This document shows, piece after piece, positions 1 through 8,499 of a DNA stretch of 34,296 bases. The notes under the pieces were generated by a model that saw only the letters and a program-made list of their open reading frames with translations, was not told where the DNA came from and ran no database searches. The stretch's first letter is position 1. Each line of letters opens with the position of its first letter. The position numbers and the translations under genes are program-made. Origin of the DNA: Nanobdellota archaeon. GTDB taxonomy: Archaea > Nanobdellota > Nanobdellia > Pacearchaeales > GW2011-AR1. Location: the NCBI GenBank assembly GCA_018901625.1, contig JAHIEM010000078.1, positions 1 through 34,296 of the forward strand. The letters are read 5' to 3'.

Positions 1-430
1 TCCAATATAAATATATTTTATTAATAAAGTCCTTTATGAAGTTGTAGATAGGTTATAAGATTGAGATGAGCCCTGTTTTTTAAATTAATTATGGGGCAGC
101 CTGTGAAGTGTGCAGTTTACTTTTCTGACATTAGAAAAAGAAACACCTCTTTTATTTTTTATTAAGTTGAATAATTTGCGCCAACTTAAAATAAGAACAG
201 CGAGGGATCCAGCCAGGCCTCGCTGTAAAAAAGAAAAGAAAGAATTCTATTTAGGTGTTTAGTCTATATAGTATATATTTTATATATTCAAGCAGACAAA
301 ATAGTTAACACTGGAGACTCGCCATATATACTGATATATATCCTGCAATATATACTTTCCAGAATAATATGGGTTTAAAAGCCTCTTCAAGCTTAGTTTA
401 TTATCAGAATCCAGCAAGATTCTTCTTAAA
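1..430. other. Non-coding leader region
   Basis: I see no convincing gene here. The stretch is AT-rich, contains one strong hairpin at 197-226 and several TATATA runs between 265 and 355, and ends with candidate TATA boxes for the downstream AbrB-PhoU gene: one at 397-403, about 31 nt before its ATG, and a second at 374-380. A 115-codon minus-strand frame (280-627) mostly overlaps the PhoU gene and is treated as a shadow. Confidence 0.6.
197..226. other. 9-bp perfect hairpin
   Basis: ACAGCGAGG at 197-205 pairs perfectly with CCTCGCTGT at 218-226 around a 12-nt loop. It is followed by an A-rich run on the plus strand, so on the minus strand the stem is preceded by T residues rather than followed by them. 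It could be a terminator-like structure or the end of an RNA belonging to a gene left of the window. Function is not known. Confidence 0.5.
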
Positions 431-1402
431 ATGGAGCAGAGAAAACTAATCAAGCTCGGAAATTCAAGTTTTGCAATAGCCCTTCCTAAAGGTTGGGTAG
501 ACAAATCAGGCTTAAAAAAAGGAGAAAATGTATTTCTAGAAGAAAATAACCGCGGAGAGATTACTATCTGGAGCAAACCAAAAAAGTTTTCTGATGAAAA
601 ATTAATAGAGATAAACCTAGCTGACAAAGATATCTCATCAATAAGAAAAGAGATAGTCTCTGCTTACGCGAGAGGAGGAACAACAATTCACCTAAGTGGG
701 AAAAAAGGCAAAAAAGAACTAGGCGAAGTAAAAGATTTCTTAAAAAATTTAATAAGCTTTGAGGTGATAGAGTCTATGGAAGATAAAACAATTGCAAAAG
801 ATTTCTTTAATCTAGAAGAAGCAAATCTAGACAATTTTGTGAAGAGAATTGATAATAATATCAAAGAAATGTTTAATCTAGTAAGCACTGCAATAAAAAA
901 AGGCAGCCTGTCTAGAAAAGATTTAGAAGAAATAGAAAAGATTGACAAAGACACAACAAAGTTTTATTTTCTTATCTCGAGACTTTTCTTCAAGGGGATA
1001 GACAATCCTTCAATCCTTAACACCCTAAAGAAAGACAGTGCTGCATTTTTCAGGGATTGGTGGTTTGCATACAATCTTGAACACATCGGAGATCAGATTA
1101 AGAATGTTGCAAGGGTAATTCAAGGAAGTGAAGTCACTCCTGAAGAGACTAAACTGCTCTTTGAAACATTCTCCCAGATTTCACAAGCATACAACGAATC
1201 TGTTCAATCATTCAACAAAAGAGATTTCAAAAATGCAATGGACTCTGCTACAAAAAGCAAGGAAATTTTAAAAACCTGTGACAAGCTCTCGCAAAGCAGC
1301 AACCCCTACACAGCTAAACTAGCAACAATATTCAGAGAACTAGAAAACAACTCTTATCAAAATCTAAAGATGGTAATGTATTCAGGAGCTCAAAATGACT
1401 GA
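431..1402 (+). CDS. AbrB-PhoU domain phosphate-regulator-like protein
   Basis: Residues 1-50 form a SpoVT/AbrB swapped-hairpin domain (RKLIKLGNSSFAIALPKGWV, then a KxGLKKGE turn). The rest (about 110-320) is all-helical and resembles PhoU repeats, with acidic helices such as NLEHIGDQIKN. This AbrB-PhoU fusion is a common archaeal PhoU form, thought to act in phosphate signalling and to bind DNA. A TATA-like TTTATTA at 397-403 lies about 31 nt before the ATG. The gene overlaps the next by 8 nt, so the two are probably translated from one message. No Pst phosphate transporter is present here, so the phosphate role rests on family knowledge only. Confidence 0.85.
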   Translation: MEQRKLIKLGNSSFAIALPKGWVDKSGLKKGENVFLEENNRGEITIWSKPKKFSDEKLIEINLADKDISSIRKEIVSAYARGGTTIHLSGKKGKKELGEVKDFLKNLISFEVIESMEDKTIAKDFFNLEEANLDNFVKRIDNNIKEMFNLVSTAIKKGSLSRKDLEEIEKIDKDTTKFYFLISRLFFKGIDNPSILNTLKKDSAAFFRDWWFAYNLEHIGDQIKNVARVIQGSEVTPEETKLLFETFSQISQAYNESVQSFNKRDFKNAMDSATKSKEILKTCDKLSQSSNPYTAKLATIFRELENNSYQNLKMVMYSGAQND

Positions 1403-2723
1403 AGAAAATAGTGTTCAAATAGAGAGAAATGCTGCAGACGAAAGATTGCCCAGCCAGCCACCCCTGCCGGTTCCAGACAGAGACAAAATAGACGGCAGAT
1501 ACTGCCAGCTATATCATGAAATAACCTCCCAACTTCCGAGAATAATCAGCACTGTTGGAGGATACAGCCCCCAAGAATGGTTTGATATAAACTCTCTTGC
1601 AATGGAGTATGTTAGAAGCGGGTGGCACAGCCCAAGATTCCTAAGATGCAGGGTTGAATTCTACAAAGGAGGGTATCACGACGAAACATCTCCTCGAGAA
1701 ACACTAAAGTTTTTTGTAAAATGCATCCCATATCAAGACCACGAAAGCATAGAAACAAGTTCTAGTCCACTTCAGAGAGAAATAGAACTGCATAGTCTAA
1801 TGGCTCCTAGCAAGGTGGTTCCAGCAGCATTTTACTGGGAAGAACTAGGAAACAAGATAATTCTAGAGCAAGGAGGAGACCAGACAGCTGAAGACAGACT
1901 TGCATCTCTAAGCAATGGAAAGAGAGCAAACCTCGAAAGCCATATGATAAGAAACATAGCTGAATTCAATATGCAGGCTCAGACAAAAACCTCAGCAGCT
2001 CTTCAAAGCAAGGTGTTATGTGAGTGGTTAAGACTAAAAAAACCCTCAATAGATCAGGCAATTAGGTACTTCAGAATTTATCTCGAAGCAAATAGCAAAG
2101 AAGCATCCCAAGAACTCCTCTCTCAATTTGGAGAGAGCTATGCTCCCCTTATTAGTATGTACGGGGAAGGAGACACCCAGCTAGTCCACGGAGACCTAAG
2201 AAGGCAGAACATAGTTGGCCCAGGAAATGGAGAAGAATGGACTCCAGACAAAATAAAGATAGTTGACTTGGGAAGTATGGTACTAGGTGATCCACTATTC
2301 GGGCTAGCTGAATTCCTGACTTCTGCTGGAACACGCGCAGATGTTGCAAGATGGAACAGCGCAATATTAGAGTATAAAACTCAAGAAGCCCATCTGCGGG
2401 GAATCATGGGCGGGAAAGGGATAAGATTCCTAAGAGAAGAAGGAGCACGAGTAAGAGAGAGATTCTATGTTGCAGCAGTGCACAGCGCAGTCAAGGGGCT
2501 ATCAAAAATGGCAAAGTTAAGAACAAGTGCTCCGCAAGACTATGACAGAATTATGCGGGCTCGCCCTGTTCTATCGCGCCATGATGAAGACATGAAAAGA
2601 ACTATTCGGGTCGGGCTGAAATCTCTTCTAAAAGGAGCCAAGGACTTCCACTTAAACAGAGAAGAGACAGATTCAGTTAAGAAAATACTTCAGATATTCA
2701 ACCAGAGCGACTTACTAAGATAG
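1395..2723 (+). CDS. Aminoglycoside phosphotransferase-like small-molecule kinase
   Basis: This 442-residue protein has the catalytic signature of the APH/choline-kinase fold near residue 257: LVHGDLRRQNI (Brenner H-G-D-x4-N) followed about 20 residues later by IKIVDLGS, the metal-binding Asp. An upstream FFVKCIPYQ segment with a later acidic helix (SSPLQREIELHSL) resembles the ATP-lysine and alpha-C region. Such proteins phosphorylate hydroxyl groups of small metabolites or sugars; the substrate cannot be read from sequence. The start is inside the PhoU-like gene (8-nt overlap) and has an AGGAG ribosome-binding site 6 nt upstream, supporting translational coupling. Confidence 0.75.
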   Translation: MTEENSVQIERNAADERLPSQPPLPVPDRDKIDGRYCQLYHEITSQLPRIISTVGGYSPQEWFDINSLAMEYVRSGWHSPRFLRCRVEFYKGGYHDETSPRETLKFFVKCIPYQDHESIETSSSPLQREIELHSLMAPSKVVPAAFYWEELGNKIILEQGGDQTAEDRLASLSNGKRANLESHMIRNIAEFNMQAQTKTSAALQSKVLCEWLRLKKPSIDQAIRYFRIYLEANSKEASQELLSQFGESYAPLISMYGEGDTQLVHGDLRRQNIVGPGNGEEWTPDKIKIVDLGSMVLGDPLFGLAEFLTSAGTRADVARWNSAILEYKTQEAHLRGIMGGKGIRFLREEGARVRERFYVAAVHSAVKGLSKMAKLRTSAPQDYDRIMRARPVLSRHDEDMKRTIRVGLKSLLKGAKDFHLNREETDSVKKILQIFNQSDLLR

Positions 2724-2738
2724 TTCATCACAATAATA

Positions 2739-2746
2739 CTTAAATA
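2739..2746 (+). promoter_or_regulatory. TATA box of thermosome gene
   Basis: CTTAAATA is centred about 31 nt before the ATG at 2774. With the usual archaeal TATA-to-start distance of about 26 nt, the mRNA would have only a few nucleotides of leader. This supports ATG 2774 over the TTG at 2756 that opens the same frame. Confidence 0.6.
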
Positions 2747-2773
2747 CAAAACAATTTGTTTTCAAGAAAGAAC

Positions 2774-4375
2774 ATGACAGACAAACAACCAATATACATA
2801 CTTCCTGAGAATGTTCAGAGAATGATAGGAAAAGACGCGCAGAGAAACAATATTCTAGCAGCAAAGATAGTTGCAGAGATAGTAAAAACCACTCTCGGCC
2901 CAAAAGGAATGGATAAAATGCTTGTAGATTCTTTAGGAGACATAATAGTTACTAATGACGGAGTCACAATTCTTGAAGAAATGGAAATAGAGCATCCTGC
3001 AGCAAAGATGATGGTTGAAATAGCCAAAACTCAGGAAGATGAGGTTGGTGACGGAACAACAACAGCAGTGATGCTGGCAGGCAAGCTGCTTGAAAATGCT
3101 GAAAAATTGCTTGACCAAAAAATACATCCTACTGTGATAACAAAAGGATATCGAATGGCAAGCGAGAAAGCCCAGGAAATTTTGCAAAATATTGCCACAA
3201 ACATATCTCCTGACGATGAAAAACTTTTAAGGCAGATTGCAATGACTGCAATGACAGGCAAGGGAGCAGAAACAGTAAAAGAAATATTTGCAGATATAAT
3301 TGTCAAAGCAGTCAAACAGATTCAGGAAAACAATAAAATTGATTTGACTAATATAAAAATAGAAAAAGCAAAAGGGAATGGGATAGAGCATACAGAACTT
3401 ATTTCAGGAATAGTTTTAGATAAAGAACGCGTCTCACTAGACATGCCTGCAAGTGTTTCAAATGCGCGAATTGCGCTCCTGGACATTGCTCTTGAAATCA
3501 AAGGTCCAGAAACAGAAGCAAAAATCCAGGTTACTAGCCCCGATCAATTGCAAAGCTTCATAGAACAAGAAGATAGAATGCTCAAGACAATGGTTCAGAA
3601 AATAAAAGTCTCTGGCGCAAATGTGATATTCTGCCAGAAAGGAATTGATGATGTTGCCCAGTACTATCTTGCTAAAGAAGGAATCTATGCGTGCAGACGA
3701 GTTGCAAAATCAGATATGGAAAAACTAGCCCGCGCAACAGGTGGAAAAATAATGAGCAACTTTAATGAAATCTCTCCAGAACAATTAGGAAACTCAGAAA
3801 TAGTAGAAGAAGTAAAACACGGAGATACAGCTATGACTTACGTACGAGGATGCAAAAATCCAAAAGCAGTTACAATCCTGATTAAGGGGGGAACATCTCA
3901 CGTAATTGACGAGATGGAACGGGCAATAAAAGATGGATTAGGAGATGTTGCTGCAAGTTTAAAAGATGGGAAAATTGTAGCAGGCGGGGGAGCAGTAGAA
4001 ATCGAGCTAAGCAAAGAACTCAGGAAATTCTCACAAAGTTTGGGGGGAAGAGAACAGCTGGCAATAGAACAATTTGCATCTGCCCTAGAGTTTATTCCAA
4101 CAACACTTGCTGAAAATGCAGGATTAGACCCAATAGACATTCTTACAGAGCTGAAAGCAAGACACGACCAGGGAGAAAGTCTTGCAGGATTAAACTTATT
4201 CACAAACAAGATTGAGAATAATATAGAAGCAGGAATTGTAGAGCCATTAAGAATAAAAACTCAGGCAATAAACAGCGCAAGTGAAGTTTCAATGATGATT
4301 TTAAGAATTGATGATGTTATTGCTTCTGGCTCAAAAAGCAAGCAAAACATGCCGCAGATGAATGAGTATGACTGA
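2774..4375 (+). CDS. ths: Thermosome (group II chaperonin) subunit
   Basis: The product is a full-length archaeal chaperonin of about 533 residues. It carries the ATPase signatures TTLGPKGMDKMLVD, NDGVTILEEM and EDEVGDGTTTAVMLAG, the apical-domain segment ANVIFCQKGIDDVAQ, and the C-terminal VAGGGAVEIELSKELR and ENAGLDPIDIL motifs of CCT/thermosome proteins. It assembles into a double-ring ATP-driven folding machine in the cytoplasm. The C-terminal tail is Met/Asn-rich (QNMPQMNEYD) rather than the GGM repeat seen in many relatives. The frame opens with TTG at 2756, but ATG 2774 fits both the family N-terminus and the promoter spacing. Confidence 0.97.
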   Translation: MTDKQPIYILPENVQRMIGKDAQRNNILAAKIVAEIVKTTLGPKGMDKMLVDSLGDIIVTNDGVTILEEMEIEHPAAKMMVEIAKTQEDEVGDGTTTAVMLAGKLLENAEKLLDQKIHPTVITKGYRMASEKAQEILQNIATNISPDDEKLLRQIAMTAMTGKGAETVKEIFADIIVKAVKQIQENNKIDLTNIKIEKAKGNGIEHTELISGIVLDKERVSLDMPASVSNARIALLDIALEIKGPETEAKIQVTSPDQLQSFIEQEDRMLKTMVQKIKVSGANVIFCQKGIDDVAQYYLAKEGIYACRRVAKSDMEKLARATGGKIMSNFNEISPEQLGNSEIVEEVKHGDTAMTYVRGCKNPKAVTILIKGGTSHVIDEMERAIKDGLGDVAASLKDGKIVAGGGAVEIELSKELRKFSQSLGGREQLAIEQFASALEFIPTTLAENAGLDPIDILTELKARHDQGESLAGLNLFTNKIENNIEAGIVEPLRIKTQAINSASEVSMMILRIDDVIASGSKSKQNMPQMNEYD

Positions 4376-4573
4376 CTATTTTCTCTTAAACAAACAATAA
4401 GCAGGAAAAACTAAAGCCCCATATAGAGCAACTTCAGGAAGAGCTGTTTTTGGAACACTAACATAATCATTATTTCCTTTTTCCAAGCTATTTCTTCCCA
4501 TTTGAGCAACATTATAACCTATAACTCCTGCTGCAATTATTCCTATAATAATTTTAAGTAATTTACTTGACAT
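4376..4573 (-). CDS. Small two-helix membrane protein
   Basis: I do not recognise this 65-residue protein. A hydrophobic N-terminal helix (about residues 5-23, LKIIIGIIAAGVIGYNVA) and a second one near the C-terminus (about 47-62) flank a short polar loop. The stop codon directly abuts the thermosome stop on the other strand. It is the last gene of a minus-strand cluster of four small exported or membrane proteins (5771 to 4376) and probably shares their transcript. Confidence 0.6.
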   Translation of the reverse strand: MSSKLLKIIIGIIAAGVIGYNVAQMGRNSLEKGNNDYVSVPKTALPEVALYGALVFPAYCLFKRK

Positions 4574-4582
4574 TTTCTCTCT

Positions 4583-4864
4583 CTAATTCTTTCCATTTTC
4601 ATTTAATTCTATTAATCTTTTATCACTAATAACATGGTTCCAAAATTCTTTACCTCCATATCTAGTTCTTACGCCATTTCCATCTTCAATTATAACCCTG
4701 TCACAATTTCCATCTTTATTATCATCATAATAACATTTACTAACCCTTCCTAAATATCTAAAATTTACTCTTGGTTCTGGCTTAATTCTATTTAAAAAAT
4801 AATTTCCAGCTAATAAAACTGCAGAAGCAATTCCTAAAATTCCTCCAAGAGTTTTTATTCTCAT
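4583..4864 (-). CDS. Small signal-anchored protein
   Basis: An unrecognised 93-residue protein with an N-terminal hydrophobic segment (about residues 6-25, LGGILGIASAVLLAGNYFL) and a polar remainder. The segment YDDNKDGNCDRVIIEDGNG resembles the Asp-rich Ca-binding loops (DxNxDGxxD) of dockerin/EF-hand-like extracellular modules. That suggests an outward-facing domain with a metal-binding loop. Its start overlaps the end of the upstream gene by 4 nt, so the two are coupled. Confidence 0.6.
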   Translation of the reverse strand: MRIKTLGGILGIASAVLLAGNYFLNRIKPEPRVNFRYLGRVSKCYYDDNKDGNCDRVIIEDGNGVRTRYGGKEFWNHVISDKRLIELNENGKN

Positions 4865-5460
4865 GCTGTTCTCCCTGCAAACTCCCCAGCATCTTCTAAT
4901 CTAAATTCAGGATTATCTCTTTGATATTTTGCTTCTCTTTCTTGTTTCATCCTCTCTGCAAACTCATTAGCATCTCCAGTTTTACAAGCCAATCTCAATG
5001 CCCCTTTTGCAAAATTCCATGCAAATCTTCCTGCGGAATAAGCAGTAGCAACAGCCCCTGTTAATGAATAAAAATTAAATCTTGGGTCTAAATTCATAAT
5101 ATCATCTAAGCTCTGAACATAATTTCCAAAAACTTTGCCTAAAGAATAAAAAAAATCACTGCCAGATAAAGAATCAACAAAAGCAATTCCTGCTGTTAAA
5201 GCTAAAGTTGGAACTAACCCCCTTATACATTCTGGAATATTTAATTTTTCTTCTAATCTTCTTGCAGTTTCTCCAACTAATAATCCAGCCCCAATAGCAG
5301 AACCTGCTTTAGCAATCTCTCCTGTTAAATATGAAGCGAGACTTGCATTGCTTCCATTATTAAATAAATAACTTCCTTCTTCTGCAAATCCCTGCACACC
5401 TCTTAAACTTAAAGCACTTGCTCCAAGTAACTTAAGAGAAGGTCTTTTTAATTTTCTCAT
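4861..5460 (-). CDS. Hypothetical membrane-associated protein
   Basis: This 199-residue protein is not recognised. It has a basic N-terminus followed by a weakly hydrophobic stretch ending in a small-residue motif (LSLRGVQGFAEEG), which may be a signal peptide. Further Gly/Ala-rich hydrophobic stretches lie near residues 45-62, 82-97 and 130-150, and the tail from about residue 165 is strongly charged. It lies between a lipoprotein (2-nt gap) and a signal-anchored protein (4-nt overlap), so it probably works with them at the cell envelope. Confidence 0.6.
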   Translation of the reverse strand: MRKLKRPSLKLLGASALSLRGVQGFAEEGSYLFNNGSNASLASYLTGEIAKAGSAIGAGLLVGETARRLEEKLNIPECIRGLVPTLALTAGIAFVDSLSGSDFFYSLGKVFGNYVQSLDDIMNLDPRFNFYSLTGAVATAYSAGRFAWNFAKGALRLACKTGDANEFAERMKQEREAKYQRDNPEFRLEDAGEFAGRTA

Positions 5461-5462
5461 TA

Positions 5463-5771
5463 TTATTTTCTGCTTTGCTTATATGCTGTAAAGAGATTAG
5501 ATAATGCATTACCATACCCTTTTTCATCATGCATTGTCTTTGGTTTTGCATTCTGCTCTTTTTCAGCATAAGGTTGTGAATCATCTGGGAATGCTCTTCT
5601 GTCTGCATATCTATCTACCGGGCCTGTATAACATCCTGAATTGCCTCCAAACTTTGCTCTTAGCTCAGTCTTATAGCTTAAATCCATGCCATGTTGAGCT
5701 CCACACCCAACCAAACTAGCTAAACTAACAACAACACCTGCAACATAAGCACTTATTTGTGTTATTTTCAT
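5463..5771 (-). CDS. Predicted small lipoprotein
   Basis: A 102-residue protein with an N-terminal signal sequence (basic start, hydrophobic AYVAGVVVSLASL) ending in LVGC at residues 20-23, a good lipobox. The mature part is polar and unrecognised. It is the first gene of the minus-strand envelope cluster; a TTTAATTA element lies about 23 nt before its ATG on that strand and is a plausible TATA box. The 140-nt gap to the divergent Lrp-like gene at 5912 is a shared regulatory region. Confidence 0.65.
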   Translation of the reverse strand: MKITQISAYVAGVVVSLASLVGCGAQHGMDLSYKTELRAKFGGNSGCYTGPVDRYADRRAFPDDSQPYAEKEQNAKPKTMHDEKGYGNALSNLFTAYKQSRK

Positions 5772-5911
5772 CTTATATTTGTATATAATTTAATTAAAAA
5801 TGTAACTCTAAAGTAGTATATAAACTCTTTTGTGGATATTTTAGCACAAATAGAAACATTTTAATACCTATAGTTCTATAAGTGATAAGAATAAACACGT
5901 AATAGACTATA

Positions 5912-6889
5912 ATGGAAAATAATAAACCGAATATAGACTTAAAAGACAAGAAGATACTAGTTGAATTAGACTGGAATGCCAGAACTTCAAATTCTGAAAT
6001 TGCAAAGAAAATTCAATTATCAAAAAAAGGAGCTGAATATAGAATAAAAAAACTAGAAAAACTAAATATTATTCAAGGATATTATCCAGTTATTAATTTT
6101 GAAAAAATAGGCTATACAATAAACAGAATGATGTTTAAATTGCAGTTAATAGACACTGAAATTAAGGAAAAAATAGAGGAATATTTGAAAAAACAGGAAA
6201 ACATTCACTGGGCAGTCTGGTTTAGAGGAGATGCAGATTTAGGAATAGATGTCTGGACAAAATCAATAAAAGAATTTAAAGAAATTTTAAATCAATTTAG
6301 CATAAAATTCGGAAAATACATAAAGCAAAAAACATTTTCAAGTTCAGTGGGTTTTGACCAGTACCCATATAGTTTTTTATTAAATAAAAAAGATGAAAGA
6401 ATAGCAATAATAACAGAAGAAACAGAAATAGCAAAAATAGATGGATTAGATAAAAAAATTTTAAGACAATTAGTAAAAAACGCAAGAGAATCATCAGCAG
6501 AAATAGCAAGAAAGATAAATTCAAATTACAAGACAGTTTCAAACAGAATCAAGCAATTAGAAAAAAACAAAATTCTCCTCTGCAATCGTGCTTTAATTAA
6601 TGTAGAGCTATTAGGATACAAAATGTATAAATTAAGATTATGTTTTGATAATAATATTCAGCAGGCATATAAACAAGCAAATGAATTTTTTAAATCAAGA
6701 TTAGAAACAGTTTATATTGTTGATTTCTTAGGTGAAGAAGATTATGATGTTGAAGTAATTGTAAAAAATGAAGATGAATTTAATAATTTAATTAAAGATT
6801 TGCAAAACAAACTTGGCAGATTAATCAGGGGATATACCTATTTTTTATTTGAAAAAAACATAAAAGTAAGGTATTTGCCTGACATTTAA
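5912..6889 (+). CDS. Lrp/AsnC-type regulator with two tandem HTH domains
   Basis: The 325-residue protein contains two copies of an Lrp/AsnC-like winged helix: residues about 9-58 (DLKDKKILVELDWNARTSNS onward) and about 174-222 (GLDKKILRQLVKNARESSAE onward). Each is followed by an alpha/beta segment of about 100 residues resembling an RAM-like dimerisation region. This duplicated layout differs from the usual single-HTH Lrp of about 150 residues but is known in archaea. It is divergent from the lipoprotein cluster across a 140-nt gap and may regulate it; that link is inference. Confidence 0.8.
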   Translation: MENNKPNIDLKDKKILVELDWNARTSNSEIAKKIQLSKKGAEYRIKKLEKLNIIQGYYPVINFEKIGYTINRMMFKLQLIDTEIKEKIEEYLKKQENIHWAVWFRGDADLGIDVWTKSIKEFKEILNQFSIKFGKYIKQKTFSSSVGFDQYPYSFLLNKKDERIAIITEETEIAKIDGLDKKILRQLVKNARESSAEIARKINSNYKTVSNRIKQLEKNKILLCNRALINVELLGYKMYKLRLCFDNNIQQAYKQANEFFKSRLETVYIVDFLGEEDYDVEVIVKNEDEFNNLIKDLQNKLGRLIRGYTYFLFEKNIKVRYLPDI

Positions 6890-7017
6890 TATTATTATCC
6901 TCTCTTTACTAGTCAGAATTTATAAACATCCTCCCTCTTATCTGCTATTTTTTATTACTAAATTTTATATTTATTATTCAATTATACTGTAAGCAGCCAG
7001 ATAGCAAAGTTAAATTA

Positions 7018-7674
7018 TTATTTTACTGGAATAAATTTTTCCTGCCTAAGAATTCTGTTTAATTGAGGAGACAAATCTTCAGAACTCTCTCTCCATCCTC
7101 TAATTAAATTTAAGTCCACAACAACATAGCCCTTATGCGGGTTTCTTATTCTGTTTGGAACATAAATTTTATTTAAAAAATTAATAAGCTGGGGAATATC
7201 CTTAAAATTATTTGCATATTTGCTGTCAAATTCAGGAGATACAAGAATCTCCCTGTCAATTACACCATATTTTTTATTAGCATTCTCATCTATTCTCTCT
7301 AACAAACAAACAGCATGATTACTCTCTCCCTGCCCTTGCAGCACAAGCATCATAGGTTTATATCCCAAATCCTGAGCTAAACAACAAGCAAGAGCAGAAT
7401 TATCTTTGCAATCTCCTTTTCCATCATCAACTGTTCTTTTTGCACTTCTAAAAAAATCAGGATATTTTACAGAAGAATCTATGCAATCTTCAAGATAACT
7501 TGAAATCTCTCCCAATGTTCTTGGTTTGCAGTCAGTAATCAGCCTTTCCCACGAAACATTCATCCTCACTCCAACTCTCTGGCTCACTTCAATTGTTCTC
7601 CGGCTATGATAAGAACAACTAGGCGCAGTTAAAGTTAAAACCCCTGCTAAGATAGAAGTTAGCAATTTCCCCAT
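7018..7674 (-). CDS. Exported transglutaminase-like cysteine protein
   Basis: The N-terminus is a signal sequence with Cys20 in TAPSC, a weak lipobox. The body carries the three elements of a transglutaminase/papain-like fold in order: Cys89 in GKGDCKDNSALACC, His120 in ESNHAVCLLER, and Asp140 in YGVIDRE. This Cys-His-Asp arrangement matches transglutaminase-like proteases and related peptide-processing enzymes at the cell surface. The product is 218 residues and stands alone, convergent with the Lrp-like gene. The exact reaction cannot be assigned. Confidence 0.7.
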   Translation of the reverse strand: MGKLLTSILAGVLTLTAPSCSYHSRRTIEVSQRVGVRMNVSWERLITDCKPRTLGEISSYLEDCIDSSVKYPDFFRSAKRTVDDGKGDCKDNSALACCLAQDLGYKPMMLVLQGQGESNHAVCLLERIDENANKKYGVIDREILVSPEFDSKYANNFKDIPQLINFLNKIYVPNRIRNPHKGYVVVDLNLIRGWRESSEDLSPQLNRILRQEKFIPVK

Positions 7675-7831
7675 AAATTTAGTTGGAATTGAAGTATAAA
7701 AGAATTATTGTTCTAAAGAGGTATATGCTCTCAAGGATTGCTCACTTTTCTCCCAATCCCCTTGGAGTCAGTATCCACACAAAATGTTATCCCAATAGAA
7801 TAAGTCAAAACTGGTCTCACATTTCTCAATC

Positions 7832-7968
7832 GCATATGCGCCACCCAAAAAGCTTTGCTCTTTCTATCTTGAGTTACAAATTCTAAGAGCAAAGCTTTTT
7901 CCGGGAAGTTGAACCCATGGGTTCAATTCCAGTGCTATTTCAATTCTTCAATAGCATATGCGCCACCC
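7832..7968 (-). repeat. Duplicated tRNA-Gly 3' end with 54-bp hairpin insert
   Basis: The 15-mer GCATATGCGCCACCC occurs at 7832-7846 and again at 7954-7968, where it forms the 3' end of tRNA-Gly. The left copy continues into a T-arm-like sequence (7901-7930), but the two parts are separated by an exact 54-bp block, 7847-7900. That block is a perfect 16-bp inverted repeat (AAAAAGCTTTGCTCTT at 7847-7862, its complement at 7885-7900) around a 22-nt centre. The layout looks like an attachment-site duplication from integration at tRNA-Gly, later interrupted by a small hairpin element. Confidence 0.7.
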
Positions 7969-8029
7969 GGGAATTGAACCCGGTTCCCTTCCTTGGCAAG
8001 GAAGAATTCTACCGGTAAACTAGCAGCGC
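7959..8029 (-). tRNA. tRNA-Gly (GCC)
   Basis: Reading the minus strand, GCGCTGC pairs with GTGGCGC as a 7-bp acceptor with two G-U pairs. A D arm is present, the 5-bp anticodon stem CTTCC/GGAAG encloses loop TTGCCAA (anticodon GCC), and the T arm is CCGGG-TTCAATT-CCCGG. The length is 71 nt with discriminator A; CCA is not encoded. A TATA-like run lies around 8080-8092 upstream on this strand. Confidence 0.95.
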
Positions 8030-8127
8030 CGAGGAGTTTCGCGAGCGGAATTTATTTGAATACCGGGCGGGACTCCGAGCATGTCTATTAGATATATTAA
8101 AGCATTTTAAAGTTTTGCTATCTGAAA

Positions 8128-8403
8128 TCATTCGTATCTTAGAGCATCAACGGGTCTCAGCCTAGAAGCCCTATAAGCTGGAATTGCTCCAAATATCAAA
8201 CCCACTCCCATAGAAAGCAAAAAGACTTCTATCATCAAAGGGATGCTGACATAAGCATTAGATAAAGAGAATCTCCCAATACCAGACCCACTAGCCAATT
8301 GACCAATAAATGCTGCTCCGAATACTCCTAAGATCAAGCCCATTACCCCCCCAATCAAGCCGATTACCCCCCCAATCAAGCCGATTACCCCCGCATTTAA
8401 CAA
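8128..8403 (-). pseudogene. MacB/FtsX-type ABC permease C-terminal remnant
   Basis: The frame gives only the last 91 residues of a MacB-like permease, ending in the family's characteristic GAIPAYRASRLRPVDALRYE. MacB permeases are about 400 residues, so most of the gene is missing. Homology seems to continue upstream in another frame: 8435-8404 reads ESSNRVILFLF, resembling the NRDILFxFLxE stretch before this point, so a poly-T run at 8402-8407 probably holds a frameshift. The frame opens with TTG and has a stop at 8424-8422. A 21-bp tandem repeat (8342-8395) has expanded the GVIGLIG segment. No ATPase partner is present, so it is probably dead. Confidence 0.75.
8342..8395. repeat. 21-bp tandem repeat in permease remnant
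   Basis: A 21-bp unit beginning AATCAAGCCG followed by ATTAC and a C-run is repeated about 2.5 times with exact period (8353 to 8374). It encodes repeated GVIGLIG in the transmembrane segment, consistent with slippage in a gene no longer under selection. Confidence 0.8.
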
Positions 8404-8499
8404 AAAAGAAACAAAATTACTCTATTTGAAGATTCAAAAATGGAAATATTCTAAGACTAAGGGAAAGAGGAAAATAGCTTCGACTTTGCCATAAATACA

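Noticed and set aside
197..226. Rho-independent-style terminator at the window start
   Set aside because: No gene end is visible on either side in the window and the T-run is on the wrong side for a plus-strand terminator, so it is listed only as a hairpin.
2756..2773. TTG start for the thermosome
   Set aside because: ATG 2774 matches the family N-terminus and gives the expected promoter spacing.
3898..4209. Minus-strand ORFs within the thermosome, PlsX, ABC and PEP synthase genes
   Set aside because: They are antisense shadows of strongly conserved genes, with low-complexity Ser/Leu/Phe-rich products.
7683..7886. 67-codon plus-strand ORF
   Set aside because: It runs through the duplicated tRNA-Gly end and the hairpin block, and its sequence has no protein-like pattern.
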